Positions 35,424 to 45,437 of a stretch of DNA of 62,883 nt are shown in pieces. A program made the translations under genes and the position numbers. Numbering within the stretch: position 1 is the stretch's first letter; the number at the start of each line of letters is the position of its first letter. Where the stretch lies: positions 1,563 through 64,445 of the forward strand of contig JABDEQ010000002.1 of the NCBI GenBank assembly GCA_013286985.1, read 5' to 3'. The DNA comes from Bacteroidota bacterium. Lineage in GTDB: Bacteria > Bacteroidota > Bacteroidia > Sphingobacteriales > Sphingobacteriaceae. The notes under the pieces were generated by a model. It was not told the DNA's origin, did not search any database, and was given only the letters and a program-made list of their open reading frames with translations.

Positions 35424-36800
35424 ATGAAAAAAAACGATTCGGACGAATTGATGATTGCCAATAAGCGGCTGGCTTTTCAAAATAAGGAAAAGGAAAGCCG
35501 TGAGGCTGAGCTGGTGATTGCCAATAAGGAGTTGGATTATCAGAATGAAGAGAAAGAGAATCGTGCAGCAGAGCTGATAATTGCCAATAAGGAACTTGTA
35601 TTCCAAAATGCTGAGAAGGAAAGCAGAGCAGCCGAATTAATTGTCGCTAACAAAGAGCTTGTATTTCAGAATGAAGAAAAGGAAAAGAGGGCTGCAGAGT
35701 TAATTATTGCCAACAAAGAGTTGGCCTTTCAAAACGAAGAAAAAGAAAAGCGGGCGAATGAACTAATCATCGCCAACAAAGAGCTGGCCTTTCAAAACGA
35801 AGAAAAAGAAAAACGGGCAAATGAGCTAATCATCGCCAATAAAGAGCTGGCATTCCAAAACGAAGAAAAAGAAAAGCGGGCAAATGAACTAATCATCGCC
35901 AATAAAGAGTTGGCATTCCAAAACGAAGAGAAAGAAAATCGCGCAGCGGAGTTGGTTATCGCCAATAAAGAATTGGCTTTTCAAAATAAGGAAAAAGAAA
36001 AACGTGCTGAGGAGCTCATTACAGCCAACCGCGAACTCAAGAATGCGGAAGGAGATATCCGGAAATTAAACGATGAACTTGAACAAAAGGTGGTTGAACG
36101 CACAGCGCAGCTCGAATCGGTTAACAAAGAACTTGGTTCTTTTTCTTACTCTGTTTCTCATGACCTTCGAGCCCCAATCAGGGCTATTAATGGTTATACC
36201 AAAATTTTGGTAGAGGATTATGGTGATAAATTTGATGAGGATGGAAGCACTATTCTTCATTCAATCATCTATAATTCTAAAAAAATGGGCAACCTCATTG
36301 ATGACTTGCTGGCCTTTTCCAAGCTGGGCCGGAAACAAGTGGCCTTTTCGGAAATTGATATGAAAGGCCTTGTTCAAACCGTAAGAGATGAACTAATACC
36401 TGAAGATGGTGACAATATACCCGTGTTTAAGATAGGCACATTATTACCCGCAAATGGAGATAAATCACTGATTAAACAGGTTTGGATCAATCTGATCTCT
36501 AATGCAATCAAATATTCCAGGTACAAAGAAACAACCACTATAGAAATCGAATCGCAGCAAAAAGGGCGCCAGGTAATATATACCGTTAAAGATTGCGGGG
36601 CAGGCTTTGATATGCAGTATTACGATAAACTTTTTGGTGTATTTCAGCGCCTGCATTCGCAGGAGGAATTTGAAGGCACAGGTATAGGGTTGGCCATTGT
36701 GCAAAAAATTGTCAACCGTCACCAGGGCACGGTTTGGGCGGAGTCGGTATTAGACAGAGGAACTTCATTTTATTTCAGTTTGCCGGAAAGCAACCATTAA
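35424..36800 (+). CDS. Cytosolic histidine kinase with nine 21-residue coiled-coil repeats
   Basis: 458 aa. Residues 9-197 are nine tandem copies of a 21-residue unit (consensus LIIANKELAFQNEEKEKRA plus NE/AE), exactly three heptads each, then a degenerate tenth copy running into KLNDELEQKVVERTAQLESV. The kinase core follows: SVSHDLRAPIRAI (His at about 245), N-box WINLISNAIKYS, CGAGFDMQY and GTGIGLAIVQKIV. No membrane helix and no PAS or GAF sensor is present, so the coiled coil must carry or receive the signal. It is followed after 16 bp by a single-domain response regulator. This HK/Rcp1 arrangement resembles phytochrome-type outputs. Confidence 0.92.
   Translation: MKKNDSDELMIANKRLAFQNKEKESREAELVIANKELDYQNEEKENRAAELIIANKELVFQNAEKESRAAELIVANKELVFQNEEKEKRAAELIIANKELAFQNEEKEKRANELIIANKELAFQNEEKEKRANELIIANKELAFQNEEKEKRANELIIANKELAFQNEEKENRAAELVIANKELAFQNKEKEKRAEELITANRELKNAEGDIRKLNDELEQKVVERTAQLESVNKELGSFSYSVSHDLRAPIRAINGYTKILVEDYGDKFDEDGSTILHSIIYNSKKMGNLIDDLLAFSKLGRKQVAFSEIDMKGLVQTVRDELIPEDGDNIPVFKIGTLLPANGDKSLIKQVWINLISNAIKYSRYKETTTIEIESQQKGRQVIYTVKDCGAGFDMQYYDKLFGVFQRLHSQEEFEGTGIGLAIVQKIVNRHQGTVWAESVLDRGTSFYFSLPESNH
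35448..36014 (+). repeat. Nine tandem 63-bp coding repeats
   Basis: In-frame units of 63 bp within the histidine kinase gene. Copies five to eight are nearly identical at DNA level, the outer ones more diverged. This pattern suggests recent expansion by slipped replication or unequal recombination, so copy number may vary between strains. Confidence 0.9.
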
Positions 36801-36816
36801 CCAGAAACTATCAATT

Positions 36817-37257
36817 ATGAATTACGATAACGTTGAAATTTTATTTGCCGAAGACAGTAAAGATGATGCCATATTAACCATCCGGGCGCTTACAAAAAGT
36901 GGTTTTTCTAACAAGCTGCATCATGTTGCTGACGGTGCTGAAGCACTCGATTTCATTTTTTGCCGGGGTAACTATGCATTGAGAAACCCCAAGGAATTTC
37001 CCAAACTTATATTACTTGACCTTAAAATGCCAAAGATGTCGGGTACGGAAGTTTTGGAACAGGTAAAATCCGATCCGGAAACCAAATCCATACCGGTGGT
37101 GATGCTGACCTCTTCAAATGAAGGCCCCGACATCGAAAAATGCTTTGCGCTCGGTGCCAACAGCTATATAGTAAAGCCGGTTGAGAGCGATAACTTTTTT
37201 CATGCGGTTAAAGAAATTGGCTTATACTGGATGATATTAAGTCAGCCCCCGCACTAA
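36817..37257 (+). CDS. Single-domain response regulator (Rcp1-like)
   Basis: 146 aa, a receiver domain only. Visible: LFAEDSKDDAILTIRAL, the phospho-acceptor Asp 68 in LILLDLKMPKMSG, the Thr/Ser switch in VVMLTSSNE and Lys in YIVKPV. The long insertion between strand 2 and 3 (VADGAEALDFIFCRGNYALRNPKEFPKL) is characteristic of the Rcp1 group that receives phosphate from phytochrome-like kinases. It probably works with the repeat kinase immediately upstream. Confidence 0.93.
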   Translation: MNYDNVEILFAEDSKDDAILTIRALTKSGFSNKLHHVADGAEALDFIFCRGNYALRNPKEFPKLILLDLKMPKMSGTEVLEQVKSDPETKSIPVVMLTSSNEGPDIEKCFALGANSYIVKPVESDNFFHAVKEIGLYWMILSQPPH

Positions 37258-37310
37258 CATACACCAAATCAGTTTGTTATTCATTTTGTAACGATACTTC
37301 TTGTATAATC

Positions 37311-38846
37311 ATGATAGCCGATACCAGGATACTTATTGTTGAAGACAATGAAAGCGATGCAGACTTGCTTTGCCGTGAGCTGAAAAAATCAGGATTGAAA
37401 TTTATTGCCGAAGTTGTTCAAACCCGCATGGGCTTTGAACAGGCACTGGTCAATTTTAAACCGGACATTATATTATCCGATTATTCACTCCCGGCTTTTG
37501 ATGCAGTTACGGCTTTCCGTATCAAACAAGCCACGCATCCTGATATACCTTTTATCATCGTTTCGGGTGTTATTGGCGAAGAAAATGCGGTTGAACTGGT
37601 TAAAGACGGCGTGACAGATTATACCTCCAAGAGTAAGTTATTCTCGTTACCAATAAAGATTGACCGTGCGCTGAATGATGCCAAAGTAAAACAGGAAAAA
37701 CAGCTTACCGACGAAAAGTTAAAAGCCATAAATGGCGAGTTATTGCAGCTAAACCAGGAACTGGAGGAAAGGGTAATCCGCCGTACCCAAGCCTTAACAG
37801 AAAGCGAGCACCTTTTTAGAAACATGATGGAAACCATCCCACAGATAGCCTGGACAAACACTAATAATGGCAGATTTGTGTTTTACAATGTGCGGTGGTA
37901 TGATTACACTGGGTTGAGTGAAAAAACCAATAACATAACCGGGCTAAAAACGGTGGTTCATCCTGACGATTTACCAAAGAGTTTGACCAGCTTTAGCCTG
38001 ATCAGACAGAATGGCGAAGGAGGGGAATTTCAGCTCAGGCTTAAAAGTGCCGATGGGTTATACCGATGGCATTTGATACGCGTGATGCCTATAAAAAATG
38101 TAAGTGGTGAGTTGCAGCTTTGGGTAGGTACTGCTACTGATATTGAAGAGCTTAGGTTACTGCAACAGCAAAAAGATGATTTTATAAGCATAGCCAGCCA
38201 TGAACTTAAAACGCCGCTAACCAGCCTGAAAGCGGCGCTGCAATTGCTTGAAAGGATGAAAGATAGCCCCTCGCTTAAAATGTTGCCGATGATCAATCAG
38301 GCGAATAAAAGCCTTTTAAAAGTGAACCTGCTTGTTGAAGGTTTGCTTAACACGAGTAAATTAAATGAAGGGCAATTAAGCATCAATCCAAAAAATATTG
38401 TTCTTGCCAATGTTATTATCGACTCCTGCCAATATATTCGTTCGGAGGGCGTCTATACGATAGAAACTAAAGGCGATATGGATGTTGAAGTTTATGCGGA
38501 TGTTATACGGATTGACCAAATCATGATTAATTTCATTACCAATGCAATTAAGTACGCACCAGACTCCAAATTGATCAAGATCTCCATAGAAAAATTAAAT
38601 GGTATGGTTAAGGTCTCAGTAAGTGACAAGGGCGCAGGTATTCCATCTGAAAAGCAACGTTTTCTTTTTGACCGTTATTACCGGGCAGACAATAGCGGAA
38701 GCCAATATACGGGATTAGGCCTCGGACTATATATTTGTGCCGAGATAGTTAAAGTTCATAACGGCGAGATCGGCGTAATAAGTGAACAAGGAAAAGGCAG
38801 CACCTTTTGGTTCACATTGCCTGTAGCCTATCGTTCTGTTGCTTAG
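37311..38846 (+). CDS. Hybrid response regulator / PAS / histidine kinase
   Basis: 511 aa. An N-terminal receiver (Asp 57 in IILSDYSLPAFDA, Lys in DYTSKSKLF) precedes a short coiled coil, a PAS_3 domain at about 165-285 (NTNNGRFVFYNVRWYDYTGLSE, VHPDDLPKSL), HisKA with SIASHELKTPLTSLKAAL (His at about 296) and a HATPase (FITNAIKYAPDSK, GTGLGLYI-type GLGLGLYICAEIV). The receiver-first layout suggests it takes phosphate from an upstream kinase and relays it through its own kinase domain. Likely part of the same signalling unit as the two preceding genes. Confidence 0.93.
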   Translation: MIADTRILIVEDNESDADLLCRELKKSGLKFIAEVVQTRMGFEQALVNFKPDIILSDYSLPAFDAVTAFRIKQATHPDIPFIIVSGVIGEENAVELVKDGVTDYTSKSKLFSLPIKIDRALNDAKVKQEKQLTDEKLKAINGELLQLNQELEERVIRRTQALTESEHLFRNMMETIPQIAWTNTNNGRFVFYNVRWYDYTGLSEKTNNITGLKTVVHPDDLPKSLTSFSLIRQNGEGGEFQLRLKSADGLYRWHLIRVMPIKNVSGELQLWVGTATDIEELRLLQQQKDDFISIASHELKTPLTSLKAALQLLERMKDSPSLKMLPMINQANKSLLKVNLLVEGLLNTSKLNEGQLSINPKNIVLANVIIDSCQYIRSEGVYTIETKGDMDVEVYADVIRIDQIMINFITNAIKYAPDSKLIKISIEKLNGMVKVSVSDKGAGIPSEKQRFLFDRYYRADNSGSQYTGLGLGLYICAEIVKVHNGEIGVISEQGKGSTFWFTLPVAYRSVA

Positions 38847-38940
38847 CCATTGAAACGGGAAGCAGCAACAGTCGGTGTTTTGACTACCTGGGCATTGAAA
38901 TTTGAAGTCACAAAATCGAACAGTGGGAGATTACACTTCT

Positions 38941-39843
38941 TTAGTTCAGCGACCTGTATTCGAGCGGCGTTTGGCCGACCTGTTGTTTGAATAACCGGGC
39001 AAAATGCTGAGGATATTTGAAGCCAAGTTCATAAGCAATTTGACTGACCGTTTTTTCGGTATCAAATATTTTTTCCTTAGCTACATTGATCAGTTTTGAC
39101 TGGATATATTCCAGCGCTGTTTTACCAGTTTCTTTTTTTATAAGATCGCCAAAGTAATTCGGTGACAGATTCAGTTTTTCTGCACAATAGGCAACTGATG
39201 GCAGCCCGATCGTATACGGTTTATCTGAGATAAAATAATCATTTAATGTTTGTTCAAATTTCTCCAAAATTCCGCTATTTATATGATCCCTTGTAAGAAA
39301 TTGACGATCGTAAAAACGAATACAATTACCCAAAAGCAGTTCAATATTAGTGGTGATCAGCCTTTTGCTATGTTTATCAATAGTATGATCTAATTCATTA
39401 TCAATTTTTGAAAAACAATCCTTGACAATATCTCTTTCGCGATCCGACAGGTGCAAGGCTTCGTTTGCCTGATAACCAAAGAAGCTGTAATCCTGCATGT
39501 GCCGCCCGAGCTGTGTGCCATGGATCAAATCGGGATGAAATACCACACCGAACCCTTTCGGTTGATAAATTTCGCCATTGCTATTCATACCTGCCACTTG
39601 TCCGGGCGCCATAAAAACAAGCGTTCCTTCCTGATAATCATAGGTATTTCTGCCATATACAAGGTCACCACATTTCACATCCTTCAGAAATATAGTGTAA
39701 AAACCAAAATACATGCGCGAGCCGCTCCTTGGAGCCGCCTTTGAAAAATCAACTACGCTAACCAGCGGGTGTTTGGTTTCATTGTTGTTAAAGGCATTGT
39801 ATTCGCTGATGGTATTGAACCGTAACATCTTCTCCATATTCAT
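38941..39843 (-). CDS. AraC-family transcriptional regulator
   Basis: 300 aa. A cupin-type N-domain (MYFGFYTIFLKDVKCGDLVYG, LVFMAPGQVAGM) precedes a C-terminal double HTH (VAYCAEKLNLSPNYFGDLIKKETGKTALEYIQ and TVSQIAYELGFKYPQHFARLFKQQVGQTPLEYR). Divergent from the aldo/keto reductase gene, which is the obvious target; this arrangement is very common in Bacteroidota. Confidence 0.93.
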   Translation of the reverse strand: MNMEKMLRFNTISEYNAFNNNETKHPLVSVVDFSKAAPRSGSRMYFGFYTIFLKDVKCGDLVYGRNTYDYQEGTLVFMAPGQVAGMNSNGEIYQPKGFGVVFHPDLIHGTQLGRHMQDYSFFGYQANEALHLSDRERDIVKDCFSKIDNELDHTIDKHSKRLITTNIELLLGNCIRFYDRQFLTRDHINSGILEKFEQTLNDYFISDKPYTIGLPSVAYCAEKLNLSPNYFGDLIKKETGKTALEYIQSKLINVAKEKIFDTEKTVSQIAYELGFKYPQHFARLFKQQVGQTPLEYRSLN

Positions 39844-40016
39844 CGCTTAAGCTTATTCAAAGTTATTACTTTATATAGTCACTGATTGGCATTTGCCTCG
39901 TAATCAGTAAAAATGGTACTAACATCCGTGTTCTATATCCTATCCGGGTCGATAAAACGCCTGACCTTTGTAATGTCGAAAGGGATTTGAGTAAAAACTG
40001 CAAACCGTCGACGAAA

Positions 40017-40032
40017 CGCAAAGACCTTTGCG
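40017..40032. promoter_or_regulatory. Perfect palindrome just upstream of the aldo/keto reductase
   Basis: CGCAAAG-AC-CTTTGCG, a 7-bp perfect inverted repeat ending 17 bp before the start codon. Possible operator or leader hairpin; the divergent AraC regulator normally binds direct repeats, so the binding protein is uncertain. Confidence 0.45.
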
Positions 40033-40046
40033 CAAAAAAGAGATAA

Positions 40047-40901
<855 letters not shown>

Positions 40902-40969
40902 AGAAAGTCAATATAAAAATGGCACGGTAACCCATGCGGCGTGCAATGGCGCAAAAAATTAAATCAATC

Positions 40970-41470
40970 ATGAAAGCAACATTATTAGGATTCATTTTAG
41001 TCTCCATTTCCGCACATTTTTGTGCCGCCCAGGCGCAAAACGGAACAACATCCGCACCTACAAAGGCCGAACAGGAGGTGCTCGATCTATCGAAAGCAAA
41101 ATGGCAATGGATGGCCGACAAAAAAGCAGATACTTTAAATAACCTGTTTGACGATAAAATTATGTTTGTTCATATGGGTGGAAGCTGGGGAAAAACCCGC
41201 GAGTTGGAGGTAATTAAAAGCGGCATGATTTGGTATAAGAAAGCATATGTCTATTCTGCTTCGGTAACTATGTTTGGGAACACAGCTATCCTGCTAAATG
41301 ATATCGACCTGGTGGCAGTAGTGGGCGGAAATGAAGTTACCAATCCATTTATAGTAACTGAGGTATATATCAAAGAAAACGGCAAATGGAAGATGACTCA
41401 ACTCACGTTCTCGCATCTGATGAGGCCGCTTAAAATAAATAACGGTAATAGTAACACTCAACAGCACTAA
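40970..41470 (+). CDS. NTF2-like (DUF4440/SnoaL-type) secreted protein
   Basis: 166 aa from ATG 40970; an upstream ATG at 40934 would put 12 charged residues before the signal peptide MKATLLGFILVSISAHFCAAQ. The domain shows LDLSKAKWQWMADKKADTLNNLFDDKIMFVHMGGSWGKTRELEVIKSG and ends NGKWKMTQLTFSHL. It probably shares a transcript with the aldo/keto reductase 70 bp upstream. Confidence 0.82.
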   Translation: MKATLLGFILVSISAHFCAAQAQNGTTSAPTKAEQEVLDLSKAKWQWMADKKADTLNNLFDDKIMFVHMGGSWGKTRELEVIKSGMIWYKKAYVYSASVTMFGNTAILLNDIDLVAVVGGNEVTNPFIVTEVYIKENGKWKMTQLTFSHLMRPLKINNGNSNTQQH

Positions 41471-41472
41471 GG

Positions 41473-41575
41473 CTAATTAGACCAGGTGTGTTGAATAGTG
41501 GACGGAAGAAGCTTTTGCAAGCAGAATGCTTTTTACATTTTAGGACTATTTACGCTATCGCTCAGACCACCGAGG
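41473..41575. repeat. Partial TIR element (right half)
   Basis: Contains GGTGTGTTGAATAGTGGACGGA, the GCAAGCAGAATGCTT hairpin and the TTTAGGACTATTTACGCTATCGCT stretch found in the complete elements at 42502, 45173 and 47588, then CAGACCA in place of the full end. It lies between convergent genes. Confidence 0.65.
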
Positions 41576-41626
41576 GGTAAGATCAAGACTAAAGTTTGGT
41601 ATTTAGCTCATCTAATTCTCGTTAAC

Positions 41627-42343
41627 CTATTTAAATGTAGCCGGAAGAATATGATAGGTGCCTCCCTGTACTGTGTCGCCCGCAGCCGTAATGGCGCTAA
41701 ATAGTATCGGTGTGCCAAAATACGCTTTATTAATTGTGGGATCGTAGGTATTGAGTATTAAACTAAAATTTTCGTTCTTTTTGATGGGTATGTTCAAAAT
41801 AGTATCATTATCTTTTCCATATATAACCCCGCCGCCTGTCTCCTCCAGCGCATCCAGCACACCAATGTTCAAAGGGGGCAATGGATTATTACTAACGGTC
41901 ATTCTCACTCGCATATAATATTGTTTAAACCCATAAAAATTGCAGGTATTGCCGCCACCAATATTGTTGACTGGTAAAGAATGTTGGCTGAAGTAATTGG
42001 TACCCCCGGTGTTATTTGACATATTAACGCCTGGTGGCACATTTGCATACTGTAAAAAATAGTAATTACCATGTCCGGACGTCTTGAAACTAATAGTATA
42101 ATTTCCGGAAGCGTCCGTCGTTGCGGTACCAACAAAGCTATTCAGGGAATACTCTTTGACAAAGTTAATGGTTTTCGACTGGTATTCACCCACTTTTACA
42201 CTGATGTTGGGGATCGGCACTTTATTAGTTGAATCGTAAAACCTGCCTGTTACAACCGTGTTAATGTTTGCTTGATAGTCTTCTTTTTTACAGGAAGAAA
42301 ATAGAAGGCTAAAACAAAGTGTGATCAGGGTATACTTTTTCAT
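41627..42343 (-). CDS. Hypothetical lipoprotein, 238 aa
   Basis: The N-terminus MKKYTLITLCFSLLFSSCKKED is a clear lipoprotein signal with a lipobox (FSSC, Cys 18). The following 100 residues form a carboxypeptidase-regulatory-like beta-sandwich: VVTGRFYDSTNKVPIPNISVKV ... GTATTDASGNYTISF. The remainder is beta-rich with no family I know. It lies on the outer or inner membrane, periplasmic side, of unknown role. It is convergent with the NTF2-like gene. Confidence 0.75.
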   Translation of the reverse strand: MKKYTLITLCFSLLFSSCKKEDYQANINTVVTGRFYDSTNKVPIPNISVKVGEYQSKTINFVKEYSLNSFVGTATTDASGNYTISFKTSGHGNYYFLQYANVPPGVNMSNNTGGTNYFSQHSLPVNNIGGGNTCNFYGFKQYYMRVRMTVSNNPLPPLNIGVLDALEETGGGVIYGKDNDTILNIPIKKNENFSLILNTYDPTINKAYFGTPILFSAITAAGDTVQGGTYHILPATFK

Positions 42344-42773
42344 GGTATTTGTGACAGCTTAGGTTAATATCAAAATAAAGGTCCGCTAAATTTTCATCAA
42401 ACGAAATGTTACAAGTATTACGCAGGTAACACTGTAAATGTAACATTTGAAATATAATATATTATATAACCGGGACTTTTAACTTTTAAAAGAAGCCCGA
42501 CACTGGTCTAAGTTTTCAACTTAAATCTAAAATGTCTTAAGCTTTCAGCTTAACGATATAACCTGCAATAAACCCAATCGACCAGGTGGATTGGGTAGTG
42601 GACCGAGGACGCTTTTGCAAGCAGCATGCTCGCCATATTTTAGGTCGAAGGTTCGCGGCACTAAACTTCGACCAGTGTGGGACTTCATATTTGGCTTACC
42701 TATCCCGAAATAAAGAAGTCACGAATACACCTCGCCGCCTGCCATCATTACATAGTCACATCATGTTGATGGT
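42344..42773. repeat. Spacer with a complete TIR element
   Basis: 430 bp without a gene. The first 150 bases are AT-rich and should carry the lipoprotein promoter. A complete 175-bp element lies at 42502-42676. The remaining bases up to the serine hydrolase stop hold nothing recognisable. Confidence 0.7.
42502..42676. mobile_element. Complete TIR-bounded element, copy 1
   Basis: Ends ACTGGTCTAAGTTT and AAACTTCGACCAGT are 14-bp inverted repeats with one mismatch. Inside are the hairpins CTTAAGCTTTCAGCTTAA and GCAAGCAGCATGCTCGC. No open frame; a MITE- or REP-type non-autonomous element is inferred. Confidence 0.7.
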
Positions 42774-44321
42774 TTACAACTTCTGGAAATTCAAGTCTTG
42801 AAAATCATAAGCAAAAGACGTTTCTGGTAAAGCTCTTGCCATCGTAAACCCTTTGCCATCTTTTTTAAAATATACAAAAGCATCCGCTTCTAAATTACGA
42901 TTATCCCATTTTACCAGGTAAGTATTTGCTTTATAGCGTACCATTTCGCCATGTAATTGCGATGATCTTTTCGAACGAAAGTATAACTTGCCATTATTCT
43001 TGTATAGGGTAACAATGCCAAACCAGCTATCTTTATAAGTGCCAATGACATTTCCGATCTCTCTGCTATCAGGCTTAAAAGGCGTTGAATGAAGAAATTT
43101 ATCAGGTAATGATCTGCCAACAGTGTCAGATAAATGAGCCTGTTTATCTACCTTTGCCTTCCATCTGGCAATTCTATCAATTCCATTAACATTCAATAAG
43201 TAATCACTTACTTGATCAATTATCGCTCTAACGGCAGCACCTCCGTCTCGGTTGGACAATACGGTGATACCTGCATGTAGTTCAGGAATAAGGTCAACCT
43301 CGGATATCATACCATCATCCTGACCTGTATGAGATACAATTTTATATCCCCTGGCATCATGAAGAAACCAACCGAAACCATAGGCTCCAAAGTGACTGTC
43401 ATAACCATCGTTCTTTGAAACGGGTAAAAAGATTTGCGGTGTCCACATCGCATCCTGCGCTTTTACAGAAAACAGCTGTTGTTTCAGGTCCTGTCCGTAA
43501 CTGCCATTGTTCAACTGCATCAGCATCCATTTACTCATATCGTTTGCACTCGAATAAATTCCACCGGCACCATTATCCTGCTCAGAGTCGTCGCGCACAA
43601 TTTTTGTTAATCTGCCGTTTACCTCTTCATATCCGTCAATTATGTTTGGATTACTTTTTACCCTTACGTAAGATGTGCCGCTACCGTCCATTTGCAGGGG
43701 AAGCATTATATGTTTATGTACAAAATCGCCCCAACTCTCTCCCGAAACCCTGCGAACCAGTTCTGCAGCTACCAAGTAAAATATATTATCATAAGCGTAT
43801 CGACTACGAAATGAAGCTTCCGGTTTAAGCCATCGCAGGGAATAAATTACGTCTTTTATTTTGAAATCAGTTGAATCCGGGTTATGTAACAGGTCACCGG
43901 CACCTACTCCTAAACCACTGCGGTGACTAAGCATATCGGCAATGGTAAATTCCCTGGTAACATATGGATCATACATTTTAAACTCAGGAATGTATTTAAC
44001 CAATTTATCATCCCATTTTAATTTACCTTCATCTACCAGTATTGCCAATGCAGCAGTTGTAAAAGCTTTACTATTAGAGGCAATGCCAAACAAGGTATTC
44101 TCATCAACTTTTTTTTGTTTTTCAATGGAACTTAAACCATAGCCCTTGTTTAACAAAACTTTCCCATCTGATATAATGGAAACTGCTATACCAGGCACAT
44201 TGAACGTCACCAAAGCCTTATTTACGATAGAGTCTACCGACCGTACAGTTAGCGATTGGGCATCGGCAACAAAAACGGACAATATTATCAGTAGTGACAA
44301 GGAAATACGTTTATTTTTCAT
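42774..44321 (-). CDS. Serine beta-lactamase-like hydrolase (class C/esterase type)
   Basis: 515 aa from ATG 44321; an upstream ATG at 44360 would put 13 residues before the signal peptide MKNKRISLSLLIILSVFVADAQ. The serine hydrolase SxxK motif is S82-N-S-K85 in LFGIASNSKAFTTAAL, with a YDN motif in RYAYDNIFYLVAAEL and an HTG/HSG-like KIVSHTGQDDG. The C-terminal 110 residues are a DUF3471-type beta domain. Such proteins are usually peptidases or esterases rather than true beta-lactamases. It is followed by an SGNH hydrolase gene upstream on the same strand. Confidence 0.88.
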   Translation of the reverse strand: MKNKRISLSLLIILSVFVADAQSLTVRSVDSIVNKALVTFNVPGIAVSIISDGKVLLNKGYGLSSIEKQKKVDENTLFGIASNSKAFTTAALAILVDEGKLKWDDKLVKYIPEFKMYDPYVTREFTIADMLSHRSGLGVGAGDLLHNPDSTDFKIKDVIYSLRWLKPEASFRSRYAYDNIFYLVAAELVRRVSGESWGDFVHKHIMLPLQMDGSGTSYVRVKSNPNIIDGYEEVNGRLTKIVRDDSEQDNGAGGIYSSANDMSKWMLMQLNNGSYGQDLKQQLFSVKAQDAMWTPQIFLPVSKNDGYDSHFGAYGFGWFLHDARGYKIVSHTGQDDGMISEVDLIPELHAGITVLSNRDGGAAVRAIIDQVSDYLLNVNGIDRIARWKAKVDKQAHLSDTVGRSLPDKFLHSTPFKPDSREIGNVIGTYKDSWFGIVTLYKNNGKLYFRSKRSSQLHGEMVRYKANTYLVKWDNRNLEADAFVYFKKDGKGFTMARALPETSFAYDFQDLNFQKL

Positions 44322-44387
44322 TAAAAGATATTTGCTATCCAAAGTAGAAAAAAAACGCAATAAATACTGCTAACCGGAACCTTAATT

Positions 44388-45068
44388 TTACAAATATCCC
44401 ATCTTTTTGAGGTAGGCCACCCAAATATCATAAGCCGGCGGTTTAAGATGCAGCCCTTCGTAGGTGTATGCACTGTTCAGTCGGCCGTTGGCATCAGCAA
44501 ACAGGTGAAAGATATCTACATAAGTATAATTGCCGGCTGCTGCATTGGCCTGTAATAACTTATTGAGGGCCAGCACATGTTCTTCCTTATCATAATGCTG
44601 CGGGAAGTTTTTTACGGTTGAATTAACGGGCAGTACACTTTCTACATAAATACGGGTTTGCGGGCATTTGGCGTGTATTTCCTTTACTATTTTAAGATCA
44701 TTGTCGGCAATCACTGCATCCGGTATGTCCTTGCCAATGTCATTAATACCAATCAGCAGGAAAACTTTGGAGGGCTGCCGGTCGGTAATATCCTTAAGGC
44801 GTTTTAAAACCCCGTAAGTGATGTCGCCGCCTATGCCCCGGTTAATAACAGTGGTATCGCCGGTTACCTTTTTCCAATTACCCATTTCGGTAATGCTGTT
44901 TCCCAGAAAAATGATTCTGCCCGGTACTACCGGCTCTTTTGCAAATTGGGCCAAACGTTGTGGGGTATGTTCGGGAATAAAGGGTATGGTGTCATACACC
45001 CGTTGGTTGGTAACAATTTGCGCCTGTACCGCCAACGGAAACAATAGAATAAGGACGAGGTATTTCAT
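44388..45068 (-). CDS. SGNH/GDSL-family hydrolase
   Basis: 226 aa. Signal peptide MKYLVLILLFPLAVQAQ. SGNH blocks: Ser in IIFLGNSITEMGNW, Gly in INRGIGGDITYGV, Asn in LLIGINDIGKD and the final acidic-His pair in YEGLHLKPPAYDIW. Exported acetylesterase or lipase-like enzyme acting on carbohydrate acetyl groups or lipids. It is followed, 66 bp downstream on the same strand, by the beta-lactamase-like hydrolase. Confidence 0.92.
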   Translation of the reverse strand: MKYLVLILLFPLAVQAQIVTNQRVYDTIPFIPEHTPQRLAQFAKEPVVPGRIIFLGNSITEMGNWKKVTGDTTVINRGIGGDITYGVLKRLKDITDRQPSKVFLLIGINDIGKDIPDAVIADNDLKIVKEIHAKCPQTRIYVESVLPVNSTVKNFPQHYDKEEHVLALNKLLQANAAAGNYTYVDIFHLFADANGRLNSAYTYEGLHLKPPAYDIWVAYLKKMGYL

Positions 45069-45172
45069 AATTTTATTTAATAAGCGAGTATAGTGATCCT
45101 ATCATAAAGATAGGATACTTATAAGTAAAATGATTGCTATGGTTAAGTTTAAAGGGGCGATTTATCTGCAAT

Positions 45173-45346
45173 ATTGGTTTAGATTTTAACTTAGATCTAA
45201 AATATGGTGTGCATTCAGCTTTATAATATATTCTGCAACAAATCTAATTTAACAGGCGGGTTTAGTAATGGACGGAGGATACTTTTGCAAGCAGGATGCT
45301 TGTTACATTTTAGGGCTATTTACGCTATCGTCAAACTTAGATCAGT
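45173..45346. mobile_element. Complete TIR-bounded element, copy 2
   Basis: 174 bp with ends ATTGGTTTAGATTT and AAACTTAGATCAGT and the GCAAGCAGGATGCTTG hairpin. More diverged than copies at 42502 and 47588, suggesting an older insertion. Confidence 0.68.
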
Positions 45347-45383
45347 GTGGGTCGGCATATTCTGAACACCCGCACCAAATAAT

Positions 45384-45417
45384 AAAAAGCCCTTGCTTTC
45401 TTTTGGCAGCAGGGGCT
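45384..45417 (-). terminator. Terminator of the blaI-blaR1 operon
   Basis: On the minus strand AGCCCCTGCTGC...AGCAAGGGCT is followed by TTTTTATT, a classical rho-independent structure 21 bp after the blaR1 stop. Confidence 0.85.
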
Positions 45418-45437
45418 CACATTAATGCTATTTATTT

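Larger units (their letters stand above)
45069..45437. repeat. Spacer with a complete TIR element and a terminator
   Basis: 369 bp without a gene. It contains the complete element at 45173-45346 and, at 45384-45417, the terminator of the blaI-blaR1 operon. The first 100 bases should contain the SGNH gene promoter. Confidence 0.7.

Noticed and set aside
35448..36014. Regular 63-bp repeats resembling a CRISPR or tandem array
   Set aside because: They are in frame inside a histidine kinase gene, have no spacers, and encode a three-heptad coiled coil.
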